Below are positions 7,352 through 16,023 of a DNA stretch of 64,000 nt, in pieces. Source of the stretch: Hymenobacter properus. Lineage in GTDB: Bacteria > Bacteroidota > Bacteroidia > Cytophagales > Hymenobacteraceae. The DNA is taken from assembly GCF_015694735.1 (NCBI RefSeq), contig NZ_JADQDP010000001.1, positions 434,001 through 498,000 of the forward strand. Reading direction: 5' to 3'. Every line of letters starts with the position of its first letter. Position 1 is the first letter of the stretch. The notes beneath the pieces are model-generated. The model saw nothing but the letters and a program-made list of their open reading frames with translations, did not search any database and was not told the DNA's origin. A program made the position numbers and the translations under genes.

Positions 7352-8389
7352 GTTCTTATTGGGTGCACCGTTCAACTTTTGTACTCCACTGCCCGGCAGC
7401 TGCTCCCGCAGCACCGCATCCAGCACGTCGGCCGTGTGGTCGGGGTAGTTTACGGGCACGGTGTCGTCGCGGTGCAGCCACTGGTCTACTTTGTCCAAGT
7501 TTTTGTCTTTAAAGTTTTTAATGACCGGTACACCCATCTGGGCCAAAGCCGCCGCATTGCACTGCTGCTCATATTGCTGTTTCATGGGCATCACCAGCAG
7601 CTTTTTACCTAAAAAAAGTGCCTCCGCGGGCGTTTCGAAACCGGCGCCGCACAGCACGCCGGCAGCTCGGGCTAGGCTGTCGAGAAAGGCGCTGCCGCTC
7701 ACCGGCCATACGCGCACGTTGCCGTAGGTGGCCGGCATCTGGCTGTGCTTGCTGAACACCTCCCAGCGCGTGCTGCGGCTCAGGTATTGCAGACGCTCCA
7801 CCAGTATTTCCTCTTCATAAGCCGGCAAATACACCGTGTAATGGCCTTCATTAGTGGGGTTGAGTTCGCGCACCTGCTGGCGGATGACGGGCGTAGAAAT
7901 ACCCTGCCCGTATTCCTGAAAATGAAACCCGTAGCGCGCCGTGCTCGGCGCGTAGTGCTTCAGCACGGCACGGCCGGCCGGGTCTTCCCGCTCGGGCCGG
8001 GGAGCGGCAGGATGCAACACGGCGCTTTGGTGGCTCAGGGCCACGCAGGGCACCTCGCGCAGCTTGCAGGCCCAGCTGCTCACCGGCTCAAAGTCACTGA
8101 TAACCAAGTCATAGCTTTCCACCGGCAGGTGGCGCACTTCGCTCACGAATTTGGCCGAATTGAACTGCCAGAACGTCTTCACGAAGTTGATGCCGCCCTT
8201 CTTGCCAAACAAAAAACCCATGCCCTGGGCCCGGTACTTCACGTCAAATACCAGCGGCAAATCGGCCGGCGGGCCGCTTATCAGAATATCGAGCTGGTCG
8301 CAGCGGCTGCGCAGCAGCGGGACCACGTCGAGGGCGCGGCTCAGGTGGCCGTTGCCGGTGCCTTGGATGGCGTAGAGAATTCGGGGCAT
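7313..8389 (-). CDS. MurG-like glycosyltransferase (GT28-type fold)
   Basis: 358 residues. N-terminus PRILYAIQGTGNGHLSRALD is the Gly-rich loop typical of GT-B enzymes of the MurG/GT28 type; GAGFETPAEALFLGKKLLVMP (about residues 245-265) is the C-terminal donor-binding segment (G-G/A-x-x-x-x-E with downstream P). The acceptor is unknown; it may act on a cell-envelope glycolipid. The last 13 residues (NVMLSAAEASLPQ) are encoded by the right arm of a family B repeat, so the native C-terminus appears to have been replaced. It follows the metallophosphoesterase gene on the same strand after a degenerate repeat. Confidence 0.8.
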   Translation of the reverse strand: MPRILYAIQGTGNGHLSRALDVVPLLRSRCDQLDILISGPPADLPLVFDVKYRAQGMGFLFGKKGGINFVKTFWQFNSAKFVSEVRHLPVESYDLVISDFEPVSSWACKLREVPCVALSHQSAVLHPAAPRPEREDPAGRAVLKHYAPSTARYGFHFQEYGQGISTPVIRQQVRELNPTNEGHYTVYLPAYEEEILVERLQYLSRSTRWEVFSKHSQMPATYGNVRVWPVSGSAFLDSLARAAGVLCGAGFETPAEALFLGKKLLVMPMKQQYEQQCNAAALAQMGVPVIKNFKDKNLDKVDQWLHRDDTVPVNYPDHTADVLDAVLREQLPGSGVQKLNGAPNKNVMLSAAEASLPQ

Positions 8390-8429
8390 TTAATTTAGGT
8401 AGTCGGTGTAGCAGGGGCTGGGGCCTGCT

Positions 8430-8530
8430 GTCATCCTGAGCATTCTGCGATTAAAACAGAGACGAAGGACCTTCTCACGTTTGAATAAGTCATTGAAGCT
8501 TAATAAGGTCTTTGCTGCACTCAGGATGAC
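8430..8530. repeat. Family A palindromic repeat, degenerate copy 1
   Basis: Ends GTCATCCTGAGC and TCAGGATGAC match the other family A copies, with a decayed inner part (GACGAAGGACCTTCTCACG / AATAAGGTCTTTGCTGCAC). It lies between the glycosyltransferase and metallophosphoesterase genes. Confidence 0.75.
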
Positions 8531-8559
8531 AACCGTTTTTCAATGCCCAAAACCCCATT

Positions 8560-9471
8560 TCACTTAATCTTAAACTCCAGCAGCAAGCCTTCCAGCAGCG
8601 CGGCCGGGTCGGCATCGGCCAGTTCCTCGGCGGCATCGGCGGCTTCGGCTTCCGGCGAGGCCTGCATGGCGGGGTCCTCGTTGTAGTAATAGAGCTGCCA
8701 GCCGGCGGCTTCGGTGTATTCCAGAGCTGTCAGGTTTTCGACCCAGTCGCCCGAGTTAAGGTAGGTCACCTCCCCTTTTCCGGTGGTCAGGGGCTTGATT
8801 TCGGGCTGGTGTATGTGGCCGCAAGCCACGTAGCGGTAGCCTTCGTCGGCGGCAATGGCGGCAGCCGTTTCCTCGAAGTTGCTCACGGCAGCCACGGCGG
8901 TTTTCACCCGCTCCTTCACCAGCTTGCTCAGCGCCACGCGGGGCCGGCCCAGCTTGGCCAGGCCATAGTTTACAAAACGGTTAATCAGAATCAGCAGGTC
9001 GTAGCCGTGGCCGCCGAGTTTGGCCAGCCAGCGCGAGTGCCGCATGGTCACGTCGAACACGTCGCCGTGAAACAGCCAGGTGCGGCCATGCGGCAGGTCG
9101 AGCACCAGCTTGTTGGCGAGGCGGAAATGGCCCAGCTTCAGGCCGGCAAACTTGCGCAGCAGCTCGTCGTGGTTGCCGGTGAGGTAATGAATGCGCACGC
9201 CCTTGGCGGCCAGGCCGGCCAGGTAGCGCACCACCCGCATGTGGGCCGGCGGCCAGTAGTTTTTGCTGAACTGCCAGATGTCGACAATGTCGCCGTTGAG
9301 CACCAGCACCTGCGGCCGAATGCTTTTGAGGTAGCGCAGCAGTTCGCGGGCGTGGCAGCCGTAGGTGCCCAGGTGCACATCGGAGATGACGGCCACCTGC
9401 ACCCGGCGCTTGCGACGCGGGCGGGCCGGTGCTGCAGGGCTTTCGGGCAAGGAAACAAAGGCTGTGCTCAT
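8560..9471 (-). CDS. Calcineurin-like metallophosphoesterase (LpxH/UDP-diacylglucosamine-hydrolase-like)
   Basis: 303 residues from the ATG at 9471. All metallophosphoesterase motifs are present: DVH (31-33), GD (60-61), GNHD (99-102), HGDVFD, and GHIHQPE near residue 215. The layout resembles LpxH-like UDP-2,3-diacylglucosamine hydrolases and related Bacteroidota phosphoesterases, so a role in envelope lipid metabolism is plausible but substrate is unproven. The C-terminus is an acidic Ala/Glu/Asp-rich stretch ending LLLEFKIK. Its ATG overlaps the stop of the upstream small membrane protein (ATGA), implying translational coupling. The frame stays open upstream, but that start would encode non-conserved sequence. 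Confidence 0.85.
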   Translation of the reverse strand: MSTAFVSLPESPAAPARPRRKRRVQVAVISDVHLGTYGCHARELLRYLKSIRPQVLVLNGDIVDIWQFSKNYWPPAHMRVVRYLAGLAAKGVRIHYLTGNHDELLRKFAGLKLGHFRLANKLVLDLPHGRTWLFHGDVFDVTMRHSRWLAKLGGHGYDLLILINRFVNYGLAKLGRPRVALSKLVKERVKTAVAAVSNFEETAAAIAADEGYRYVACGHIHQPEIKPLTTGKGEVTYLNSGDWVENLTALEYTEAAGWQLYYYNEDPAMQASPEAEAADAAEELADADPAALLEGLLLEFKIK

Positions 9472-9701
9472 GCGGCAGCGGCTGGCGTGAACCGGCCGCC
9501 CCGCGCGGGCCCGGGGCTGCGGCGCGGTCGGATGGCTGGCCCCGGCCGCAGCCGGCCCAGCGCCCCGCCGCCGCCAAACGCCGAGCGCAGGCTGCTCACC
9601 GTGTGCAACAAAAACGCCACCCACAGCGCCAGCTGAAACAACTCATACACGAGCCAGCGCCCCAGGCGGCGCAACCCCGCAATCAAGGCCGGGAAGTACA
9701 T
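9468..9701 (-). CDS. Small membrane protein coupled to the phosphoesterase
   Basis: 77 residues with one hydrophobic segment (LVYELFQLALWVAFLLHTV, about 18-36) and a basic Pro/Arg/Gly-rich tail. It ends in a 4-bp ATGA overlap with the metallophosphoesterase start, the main reason to believe it. It might position the phosphoesterase or a partner at the membrane. No family recognised; could be a chance frame. Confidence 0.45.
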   Translation of the reverse strand: MYFPALIAGLRRLGRWLVYELFQLALWVAFLLHTVSSLRSAFGGGGALGRLRPGPAIRPRRSPGPARGGRFTPAAAA

Positions 9702-9932
9702 AGCAGGAAGGGTTAGAAGCGGTGAAAAATCCTGCTTTCAAAGTTCCTTGCCTGGTATGATGCGGCGTTTACGGGCGTATTATCCTTAAATCAATAACGC
9801 TGGGCCAGGGTGGCAGTCCAATTTCGGCCAGGAGGTGTTTTGCTGGATTCTGGCGCGGTTTTCCGTTCTTTGCTCACCCAATTATCAACCTGTTTGTTCT
9901 TTCTTATTTCATTCCCTCTTGACCTTTTAATT

Positions 9933-10523
9933 ATGCAGTTTATACCCCGCGCGATGCGCTCTTTTCTACTGCTGAGCTTGCTCCTGCTGGGGGCTGGCTC
10001 GGTGCTGGCCCAACCTACCGGCAAAGCCGCCAAAGGCCGCAAGCGCTACACTTTTGCCCAGCGCGACTCCGAGTCGCCCTATGTGCAGAACGTGACTAAA
10101 AACACCGACGAGGAGCAGGAAGTTGACGGCTCGTTTACCCGCCTTGGCTACCGTTCAGCGGCCGACATGCTCAAGGAAATCGACGCCCTGCGCAAGCTCA
10201 AAGACTGGGCCGATAGCACCTACCAGCGCCGCTTGGCGGCCATTCCGCCCGGTGGAGCGCTGGTGGTCACGGTGCACCGCCAGGGTCCGAAGGGCGTGGA
10301 AATGTCCAACCTCACCCTCACCGTTACCGATAAAGCCGGCAAGGAGGTATTTGCCCAGACGCTGCCCGCCGGCACCGGCCGCTTCTTCGGCCGCGACCTC
10401 TACCAGGGCAAAACCGTGCTTCCCTTCCCCAAAATGGAGGCGCAGGAGCTCAACGTCAGCATTCGCGACGCCAAGCTGTACCAAACCTTTGACTACATCC
10501 TGACGCTGCCGGCCGCGCAGTAA
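9933..10523 (+). CDS. Secreted protein of unknown function
   Basis: 196 residues. N-terminal signal peptide (LLLSLLLLGAGSVLAQ, cleavage likely after AQ at about residue 24) indicates export to periplasm or beyond. The mature part has a charged N-terminus (KGRKRYTFAQRDSESPYVQNV), a short helical region (MLKEIDALRKLKDWADS), and a beta-rich C-terminus (VVTVHRQ, NLTLTVTDKAG). The ATG at 9933 is chosen because it precedes the signal peptide; the open frame upstream is unrelated. Ends just before a strong terminator. Confidence 0.75.
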   Translation: MQFIPRAMRSFLLLSLLLLGAGSVLAQPTGKAAKGRKRYTFAQRDSESPYVQNVTKNTDEEQEVDGSFTRLGYRSAADMLKEIDALRKLKDWADSTYQRRLAAIPPGGALVVTVHRQGPKGVEMSNLTLTVTDKAGKEVFAQTLPAGTGRFFGRDLYQGKTVLPFPKMEAQELNVSIRDAKLYQTFDYILTLPAAQ

Positions 10524-10546
10524 CACCTGTCCGTCGTGCGTCCAGC

Positions 10547-10587
10547 GGGGCGGCATTCGCATGCAACGAATTCCGCCCCGTTTTTTT
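10547..10587 (+). terminator. Intrinsic terminator after the secreted protein
   Basis: GGGGCGGCATTCG and CGAATTCCGCCCC form a 13-bp stem with a 7-nt loop, followed by GTTTTTTT. Confidence 0.9.
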
Positions 10588-10623
10588 ATACAATAATGAG
10601 CGAGCAGTAGCGGTTGCAGCCAG

Positions 10624-11823
10624 ATGAAACGGAAAATTGCGCTTGTTATTGGCGTGTTGGTGCTTGGGCTCTGGGCCGCGTTTAGCCGGCCCAGCTACCA
10701 CTACCCGGCACCGGCGGAGCTGCGCCGGAAAGCGCATTACCTCGAGCGAATTATCCGCTCGCCGCAAAATGAGTCGGCCGAACTCAATGCGCTGGGCAAT
10801 GCCGAATGGTCCTTGTTTTCGCTCTCGTATGCGGTGTATGCCTTCACCAACATAAGCCAGCTGGACAGCACCTTTCGGCCCGAAGCTGCACACTACACGC
10901 AGCTGGCCATTGCCAAAATGCTGACTGGCAGCGTTGCCCAGGCTTTCCGCAACTCCAATGCCTTCGTCAGGTCCGACTCGGTAACCTCCGTCCTCTACCT
11001 GGGCCACCTCAACCTGATGCTGGGCTGCCACCGCCTGCTCGACCCCGCCTCCCCCTACCAGGCATTGCACGATTCGCTTTCGGCCACGCTGCACCGCCGG
11101 CTTGCCGCTGCGCCCAACCACTGCCTCGAATCATACCCCGGCGGCGTGTGGGTGCCCGACAATACCGTGGCCCTGGCTTCGCTCCAGCTCCACAGCGAGT
11201 TGACGGGCAGCCCCTACCGGGCTTTCTGCCAGCAATGGGTGGCCTACGCCCGCCAGCATCTCACCGACCCCGCCACTGGCCTGCTCCTTTCCAAGCCAGC
11301 CACGCGCCACCAGGCCGCCCAAGAGCCGCGCGGCTCGCATCTGGGCTGGAGCATTTTCTTCCTCTACCGCTTTGCGCCGGGCTACGCGGCCGAGCAGTAC
11401 CGCCGCTATCAGGCACAGTTCAGCACCAATTGGGGCGCCATCCGCCTCTACAGCGAGCGGGCCGGCAGCTACGAAACCAGCGAAGGCGACATCGACAGCG
11501 GCCCGCTGGTGTTGGGCTACAGCATTCCGGCCAATGCCTTCGCCTTCGGCAACGCCGTGGCCCTGCGCGACTGGCCCAACGCCCAGCGCCTGCGCCGCGT
11601 CATCCGCTTCGGCAGCCGCGAAGTATCCTCGGCCGAAGAGATGCACTACCGCGTCCGCTTCGTGGATTTGCCCGTCAGTCCGCTGGCCGAGGCACTCATT
11701 CTTCACGCCGAAACCATGACGCCCTGGCGGGTGCCCGCTACCGTTTCCGCAGCTGCGCCCATTGCACGGCAATCATCGTCTTGGCATCCTGCAGCGGCTC
11801 GGCCACCAGGGCGTCCCAGGTGA
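10624..11823 (+). CDS. Membrane-anchored alpha/alpha-barrel-like protein (linalool dehydratase/isomerase-like)
   Basis: 399 residues. One N-terminal hydrophobic segment (IALVIGVLVLGLWAAF, 5-20) probably anchors it. The rest is helical with GGVWVPDNTVALASLQLH and a repeated Gly/Pro pattern resembling alpha/alpha toroid proteins annotated as linalool dehydratase/isomerase-like; this resemblance is from memory and weak, so no reaction is proposed. The final part (after about residue 371) overlaps the 3' end of the Nudix gene on the opposite strand by 86 bp and is low-complexity, suggesting the native stop was lost or the tail is dispensable. Confidence 0.7.
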   Translation: MKRKIALVIGVLVLGLWAAFSRPSYHYPAPAELRRKAHYLERIIRSPQNESAELNALGNAEWSLFSLSYAVYAFTNISQLDSTFRPEAAHYTQLAIAKMLTGSVAQAFRNSNAFVRSDSVTSVLYLGHLNLMLGCHRLLDPASPYQALHDSLSATLHRRLAAAPNHCLESYPGGVWVPDNTVALASLQLHSELTGSPYRAFCQQWVAYARQHLTDPATGLLLSKPATRHQAAQEPRGSHLGWSIFFLYRFAPGYAAEQYRRYQAQFSTNWGAIRLYSERAGSYETSEGDIDSGPLVLGYSIPANAFAFGNAVALRDWPNAQRLRRVIRFGSREVSSAEEMHYRVRFVDLPVSPLAEALILHAETMTPWRVPATVSAAAPIARQSSSWHPAAARPPGRPR

Positions 11824-12253
11824 AGTCGACCATCTCAATTTTTTCGTTTTCCTCGATGAGGCCGCCGCCGGCGCCGGTTTTGTGGCTCACCTCGGCGTAG
11901 TATATCGTGATGGCCTCCGAGCTCGTGCCCGGCGAGGGCCACATCTGCACTATTTCTTCGAGCCGGTCAATTTCGTAGCCCAGCTCCTCGTGAATTTCGC
12001 GGCGCACGGCCGTTTCGGGCGCTTCGTCGTGGTCAATCATGCCGGCGGCCAGCTCCAGAATTTCTTTTTCCGGGCCAATGCGGAATTGGCGGGTGAGCAC
12101 GTATACCTGCCGGGCCGTGTCGTAGACCAGGGCAGCCACGGCCTTGCCGGGCGCAAACTGCTCGCGCTTAAGCTGCGCGTCGCCGTCCTGCACAATGAGT
12201 TGGTTGACCTTGTAATGACCGTTGAAAACGCGGGTGCGCTCGATAATTTGCAT
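11738..12253 (-). CDS. Nudix hydrolase, ADP-ribose pyrophosphatase-like
   Basis: 171 residues from the ATG at 12253. Contains the Nudix box G-x5-E-x7-REIHEELGY at about residues 78-100. The segment YVLTRQFRIGPEKEILELAAG before it is typical of NudF/ADP-ribose pyrophosphatases, which hydrolyse ADP-ribose to AMP and ribose 5-phosphate. Follows the HAD nucleotidase on the same strand after 77 bp, forming a nucleotide-sanitation pair. Its 3' end overlaps the convergent gene by 86 bp. Confidence 0.9.
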   Translation of the reverse strand: MQIIERTRVFNGHYKVNQLIVQDGDAQLKREQFAPGKAVAALVYDTARQVYVLTRQFRIGPEKEILELAAGMIDHDEAPETAVRREIHEELGYEIDRLEEIVQMWPSPGTSSEAITIYYAEVSHKTGAGGGLIEENEKIEMVDFTWDALVAEPLQDAKTMIAVQWAQLRKR

Positions 12254-12330
12254 GGTGGCGGAAGGATGAAAGAAAATTACTGGTGCTCCCAAAGAACGGA
12301 AAGCGAAGCAAAAAAGCCGTCCTGAAGTTT

Positions 12331-13059
12331 TCAATCGGCCGAAACGACGGCCCGCAGCGCGGCTTCCAGCGGTTCGAAGCTGCTGATTGCAGCCACGTGC
12401 GGCAAAGCCTGCTTCGTGCCCAACCGGTTGAGCCACACCGGCCGAATGCCCACGGCCAGTGCGCCCAGCACATCGGCCTGCCAGTTGTCGCCCACCAGCA
12501 CGGTTTGCTCTGGCCGGGCGCCCAGCCGCTTCAAGGCTACCTCGAAAATGCGGGGGTTGGGCTTGGGCACCCCTACTTCCTCCGAGGTAATCAGGGCATC
12601 CACGAAATCGGTCATGCTCAGAAAAGCCAGCTTCTCTTCCTGCTCCGCCGTGCGGTTGTTGGTGACAATGCCAATGCGGTAGCGCGGCTTTAGGGCTTGC
12701 AACAGGGCCAGCGCGCCGGCCACTGGCTGGCGCAGGCGGGAGTAGTGCCACTGGTTGGCGCGCATAAAATCATTGAATTCTGCTGCGGTGGCTGTAGCCC
12801 AGTACGGCGCCAGCAGGCGCTCAAACCGTCGCAGGCGAGCTTCTTCATAAGTGCAACGGCCCGCCATCAGCAGGGCGTGGTATTCTTCCAGCAATTCGCT
12901 ATAAAGCTTATAAAACCCTTCAAAATCGACTGTTTGGAAGAAAGCCAACGGGGCAGCGCTGGCCCGCAAGGCGGCGCGCGCCGTGGCGATGTGGTCGAAC
13001 AAGGTGTCGTCGAGGTCGAACAGAACTGTGGTTAAGCGAGCTGGCAAGGGTGTTTTCAA
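12331..13059 (-). CDS. HAD-family pyrimidine nucleotidase, YjjG-like
   Basis: 242 residues. HAD motifs: LFDLDDTLFDH (13-23, nucleophile Asp15), IVTNN (motif II), GVPKPNPRIF (motif III Lys) and VGDNWQADVLGA (motif IV). The KPNPRIF plus VGDN pattern and helical cap match YjjG-type nucleotidases, which dephosphorylate dUMP, dTMP and noncanonical pyrimidine nucleotides. Start is a TTG; no in-frame ATG lies close upstream. Probable operon with the downstream Nudix hydrolase. Confidence 0.87.
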   Translation of the reverse strand: MKTPLPARLTTVLFDLDDTLFDHIATARAALRASAAPLAFFQTVDFEGFYKLYSELLEEYHALLMAGRCTYEEARLRRFERLLAPYWATATAAEFNDFMRANQWHYSRLRQPVAGALALLQALKPRYRIGIVTNNRTAEQEEKLAFLSMTDFVDALITSEEVGVPKPNPRIFEVALKRLGARPEQTVLVGDNWQADVLGALAVGIRPVWLNRLGTKQALPHVAAISSFEPLEAALRAVVSAD

Positions 13060-13487
13060 ATTGTAGCGCCATACCTGGGCGCGCGTTGTCCGTTGGCTGG
13101 CACCGTTGGCGAGGTTATTAAGAGAGTCTCCACGGTTCGTTAGGGCTTCTGCGAAAGGTCTAACCGGTGTTGGCGCGTCTGTGTTGTACCTTTGTGCACA
13201 CCAGGGCCGCCGTCGGAGCAGCCCGTTGCCCGGCCGCCTCGGGCAAAGCCCCGCGCCTCGGCTGCCTCCGCAAGTAAGCGCACCTCACCCCAATTCCTCC
13301 TCAGCCCGGGAATCTGACGGCCTCCGACGAGCCGCCAACCCCACCCACGCCCGGTTTCGCCCGGCGTGGCCATGCCGGCCTACGTCACGCCGTAGGCTGA
13401 ACCATTTATTCTGCGAACTACTGTTCGCAAACATCCTGCCTGCGGAGTTGCCCTTTAATGCCTCCGCGCTAACAACTTGCTATTCGC
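13060..13487 (+). other. Long 5' leader region of the RhlE-type helicase
   Basis: About 430 bp between the HAD nucleotidase start and the helicase start. A -7 element TACCTTTG lies at 13187-13194, leaving roughly 290 nt of leader. An open frame across it (13106-13498) has the composition of GC-rich noncoding DNA and overlaps the helicase start, so I do not call it. Helicase genes of this type are often cold-regulated through long leaders; no defined structure was identified here. Confidence 0.5.
13187..13194 (+). promoter_or_regulatory. -7 element TACCTTTG for the RhlE-type helicase
   Basis: Perfect match to the Bacteroidota -7 consensus TAnnTTTG. A TTG lies at 13170, closer than the usual -33 spacing, so only the -7 box is claimed. 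Confidence 0.5.
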
Positions 13488-15008
13488 ATGACGTTTGACG
13501 ATTTAAACCTGATTGACCCCATCCTCAAAGCTCTTAAAGAGGAAGGCTACACCAACCCTACCCCTATCCAGGAGCAGGCCATTCCGCACGTGCTCGAAGG
13601 CAAAGACCTGTTGGGCGTGGCCCAAACGGGCACCGGTAAAACGGCCGCTTTCACCGTGCCCATCCTGCAAGTGCTGCACCGCACGGCCCAGGTGTCCAAC
13701 CACTCCTCGCGCGCCATTCGCTGCCTCGTGCTCACGCCCACCCGCGAGCTGGCCATCCAGATTAACGAAAGCTTTGGCGCCTACGGCCGCCACCTGAGCC
13801 AGATTCGGCACACGGTTATCTTCGGCGGCGTGGGCCAGCACCCGCAGGTGCAGGCGCTCAAGCGCGGCGTGGAGGTGCTCATTGCCACGCCCGGCCGCTT
13901 GCTCGACCTCATGAACCAGGGCTTCGTTGACCTGCGTCAAATCGAGGTGTTCGTGCTCGACGAAGCCGACCGCATGCTTGACATGGGTTTCATTCACGAC
14001 ATCAAGCGCATTCTGCCCAAGCTGCCCGCCAAGCGCCAGACGCTGTTTTTCTCGGCCACCATGCCCGGCCAGATTCAGGAGCTAGCCGCCAGCATCCTGC
14101 GTCCCAACCCCGTGCGCGTGGCCGTGACGCCAGTCAGCAGCACTGCCGATACCGTGACGCAGTCGGTGTACCTCGTGGAAAACAACGACAAGCCCGCTCT
14201 CCTGCGCCACATCCTGCAAGACAAGGACATCAAGCGCGTGCTGGTGTTCACCCGCACCAAGCACGGGGCCGATAAGGTGGTGAAAGCCTTGGCGGCGAAC
14301 TCGATTCCGGCCGAAGCCATTCACGGCAACAAAAGCCAGAACCACCGCCAGCGCGCCCTTGCCAACTTTAAATCCGGCAGCACCCGCGTGCTGGTGGCCA
14401 CCGACATCGCCGCCCGCGGCATCGACGTGGACGAGCTGACCCACGTCATCAACTACGAAATCCCGAACGAGCCCGAAACCTACGTGCACCGCATTGGCCG
14501 CACCGGCCGGGCCGGCGCCTTCGGCACCGCCTTCTCCTTCGTCGAAGATGAGGAGCGGGCCTACCTGCAGGACATTCAGAAGCTCATCCGCCGCCAGATT
14601 GACGTGGACGAGCACCCCTTCGACTCCGGGCGCATCAAGCCCGTGATGCTGCACGGCAACGAGCGCATCATTCGGCCCAAAGGCCCGGCAGGCCGCCCGC
14701 CCCGCGGCCCCCGCGAAGGCGGCAACGGTGGTGGCGGCCGCTCGGGCGGTGGTCAGGGCGGCGGGCGCTCCGGTGGTGGCCGTGGCGAACGGCCCAGCGG
14801 CAGCGCCGGCAACAGCGGCGGTGGCCGTTCCAACGGTGAGCGCAGCCGGCCGGCGGCTGCTCCCGGCAGCGGCCAGTCCGACACGGCGCGCCGCTTCGGC
14901 AGCGGTGGCGCCCGCGTGAACGTGGGCGGCAACCGCGAGGGTGGCGACCGTGATTTCGGCGGCCGTCGCCGGGGCGAAGCCGGCGGCACACGCCGCGGCT
15001 CGTTCTAA
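13488..15008 (+). CDS. rhlE: DEAD-box RNA helicase, RhlE type
   Basis: 506 residues. Full DEAD-box motif set: Q motif with [14 protein letters not shown], motif I AQTGTGKT, Ia [42 protein letters not shown] and [12 protein letters not shown]. The TLFFSATMP and RMLDMGF forms fit the RhlE subgroup. Residues after about 395 form a long Gly/Arg/Ser-rich tail ([16 protein letters not shown] pattern) that likely binds RNA nonspecifically. Acts in ribosome assembly or RNA remodelling. A second DEAD-box gene lies at 39787-41775. A strong terminator follows. Confidence 0.93.
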   Translation: MTFDDLNLIDPILKALKEEGYTNPTPIQEQAIPHVLEGKDLLGVAQTGTGKTAAFTVPILQVLHRTAQVSNHSSRAIRCLVLTPTRELAIQINESFGAYGRHLSQIRHTVIFGGVGQHPQVQALKRGVEVLIATPGRLLDLMNQGFVDLRQIEVFVLDEADRMLDMGFIHDIKRILPKLPAKRQTLFFSATMPGQIQELAASILRPNPVRVAVTPVSSTADTVTQSVYLVENNDKPALLRHILQDKDIKRVLVFTRTKHGADKVVKALAANSIPAEAIHGNKSQNHRQRALANFKSGSTRVLVATDIAARGIDVDELTHVINYEIPNEPETYVHRIGRTGRAGAFGTAFSFVEDEERAYLQDIQKLIRRQIDVDEHPFDSGRIKPVMLHGNERIIRPKGPAGRPPRGPREGGNGGGGRSGGGQGGGRSGGGRGERPSGSAGNSGGGRSNGERSRPAAAPGSGQSDTARRFGSGGARVNVGGNREGGDRDFGGRRRGEAGGTRRGSF

Positions 15009-15090
15009 GCAGCGCGTGTGCCGCGACGCCCCCGAAGAAACGTCCTGCTGCGCGTAGCATGGCGCTCTTTAGTAGTACAGTAGTCGATTG

Positions 15091-15138
15091 AAAAGCAAAA
15101 AGGCCCGGAAAAACTTTTTCCGGGCCTTTTTGCTTTTT
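15091..15138 (+). terminator. Intrinsic terminator after RhlE
   Basis: Near-perfect palindrome: AAAAGCAAAAAGGCCCGGAA and its complement TTCCGGGCCTTTTTGCTTTT, so it can work in both directions. Confidence 0.92.
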
Positions 15139-15226
15139 AAGCTGATTGCCGCCGGCTGGTATGCAAGCCGGTGCCGCATCGGCAAATTCAGTCTTAATAC
15201 TTGATACCTATTACTGACTACTGACA

Positions 15227-15718
15227 ATGGCCCAGCCCACGCTCCCCGTCATTCAGGCCCTGCGCGACACGGCCCAGCGCCTCGCCACCCAAGCGCCCTA
15301 CCAGTGGGGCCACATGGGCAGCTGCAACTGCGGCCACCTTGCCCAAACCATCACCCGCCTTACCAAGGCCGAAATCCACGCCCGCGCCATGCAGCGCTAC
15401 GGCGACTGGGAGCGGCAGCTTGTGGACTACTGCCCCACCAGCGGCCTACCCATCGACCAAACCATCGACGAGATGCTGGCGTTGGGCTTCAGCCGCCGCG
15501 ACCTCACCCACCTCGAACGCATTTCCGACCCGGTTATTCGGGCCGCCATTCCGTTTGAGCGCCGCGACGCCCTTCGCCACAACCAGCGCGACGACGTGGT
15601 GCTTTACCTCCGCACCTGGGCCGACTTGCTGGAGCGCGACCTGCTGGCCGGCATCAGCCTGCCGGATTTGGAAACCGCCCCGGTGCCTTCCCCCGCCCTT
15701 ACTGCCGTGGGTGCATAA
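15227..15718 (+). CDS. Conserved hypothetical protein with Cys-rich motif
   Basis: 163 residues, cytoplasmic. The conserved-looking core is YQWGHMGSCNCGHLAQTITR (about 25-44), followed by a helical region with YCPTSGLPIDQTIDEML. The Cys-x-Cys-Gly-His grouping with the later Cys could bind metal. Family and function not known to me. Flanked by terminators on both sides, so it is monocistronic. Confidence 0.75.
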   Translation: MAQPTLPVIQALRDTAQRLATQAPYQWGHMGSCNCGHLAQTITRLTKAEIHARAMQRYGDWERQLVDYCPTSGLPIDQTIDEMLALGFSRRDLTHLERISDPVIRAAIPFERRDALRHNQRDDVVLYLRTWADLLERDLLAGISLPDLETAPVPSPALTAVGA

Positions 15719-15757
15719 GGCACTCCGCCAACGACGGCCACCTACGGACACACACGC

Positions 15758-15797
15758 AAAAGCCCCGACCAGCAACTGGTCGGGGCTTCTATTTTTT
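15758..15797. terminator. Bidirectional terminator
   Basis: AAAAGCCCCGACCAG, loop CAA, CTGGTCGGGGCTT then CTATTTTTT. It lies between convergent genes ending at 15718 and 15838. Confidence 0.9.
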
Positions 15798-15837
15798 GGG
15801 TGCAGCCTAACCAGCCAGAGCGTGGCCGACTGCAGGT

Positions 15838-16023
15838 TTAGTTGCGGGTGACGTTGGAGCGCTGAGCCTCGCGGTAGCCTTCGGCCCGGTGGGCACGCTT
15901 GTAAGCGGCATCTGCCGAAGGGTCTTTTTCCGCTTCAGCGGCATCGGGGGCCTGGGAACAGGAGGCCGTCAGGAGCATGGCCGTAGCGGCGGCCAACCAA
16001 AGGTTCGTGCGAGTCAGTTTCAT
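15838..16023 (-). CDS. Small lipoprotein
   Basis: 61 residues from the ATG at 16023. Signal sequence LWLAAATAMLLTASC with lipobox-like LTASC, so Cys22 or nearby is lipidated. The mature part is short, acidic then basic (EAEKDPSADAAYKRAHRAEG). No family recognised. The start lies only 4 bp after a TACCTTCG -7-like element (16028-16035, minus strand), suggesting a leaderless transcript. The in-frame upstream extension is not used because it would bury the signal peptide. Confidence 0.75.
   Translation of the reverse strand: MKLTRTNLWLAAATAMLLTASCSQAPDAAEAEKDPSADAAYKRAHRAEGYREAQRSNVTRN

Noticed and set aside
13106..13498. 130-codon open frame before the RhlE-type helicase
   Set aside because: Arg/Pro/Ser-rich without protein character; overlaps the helicase start and follows the promoter, so it is leader sequence.
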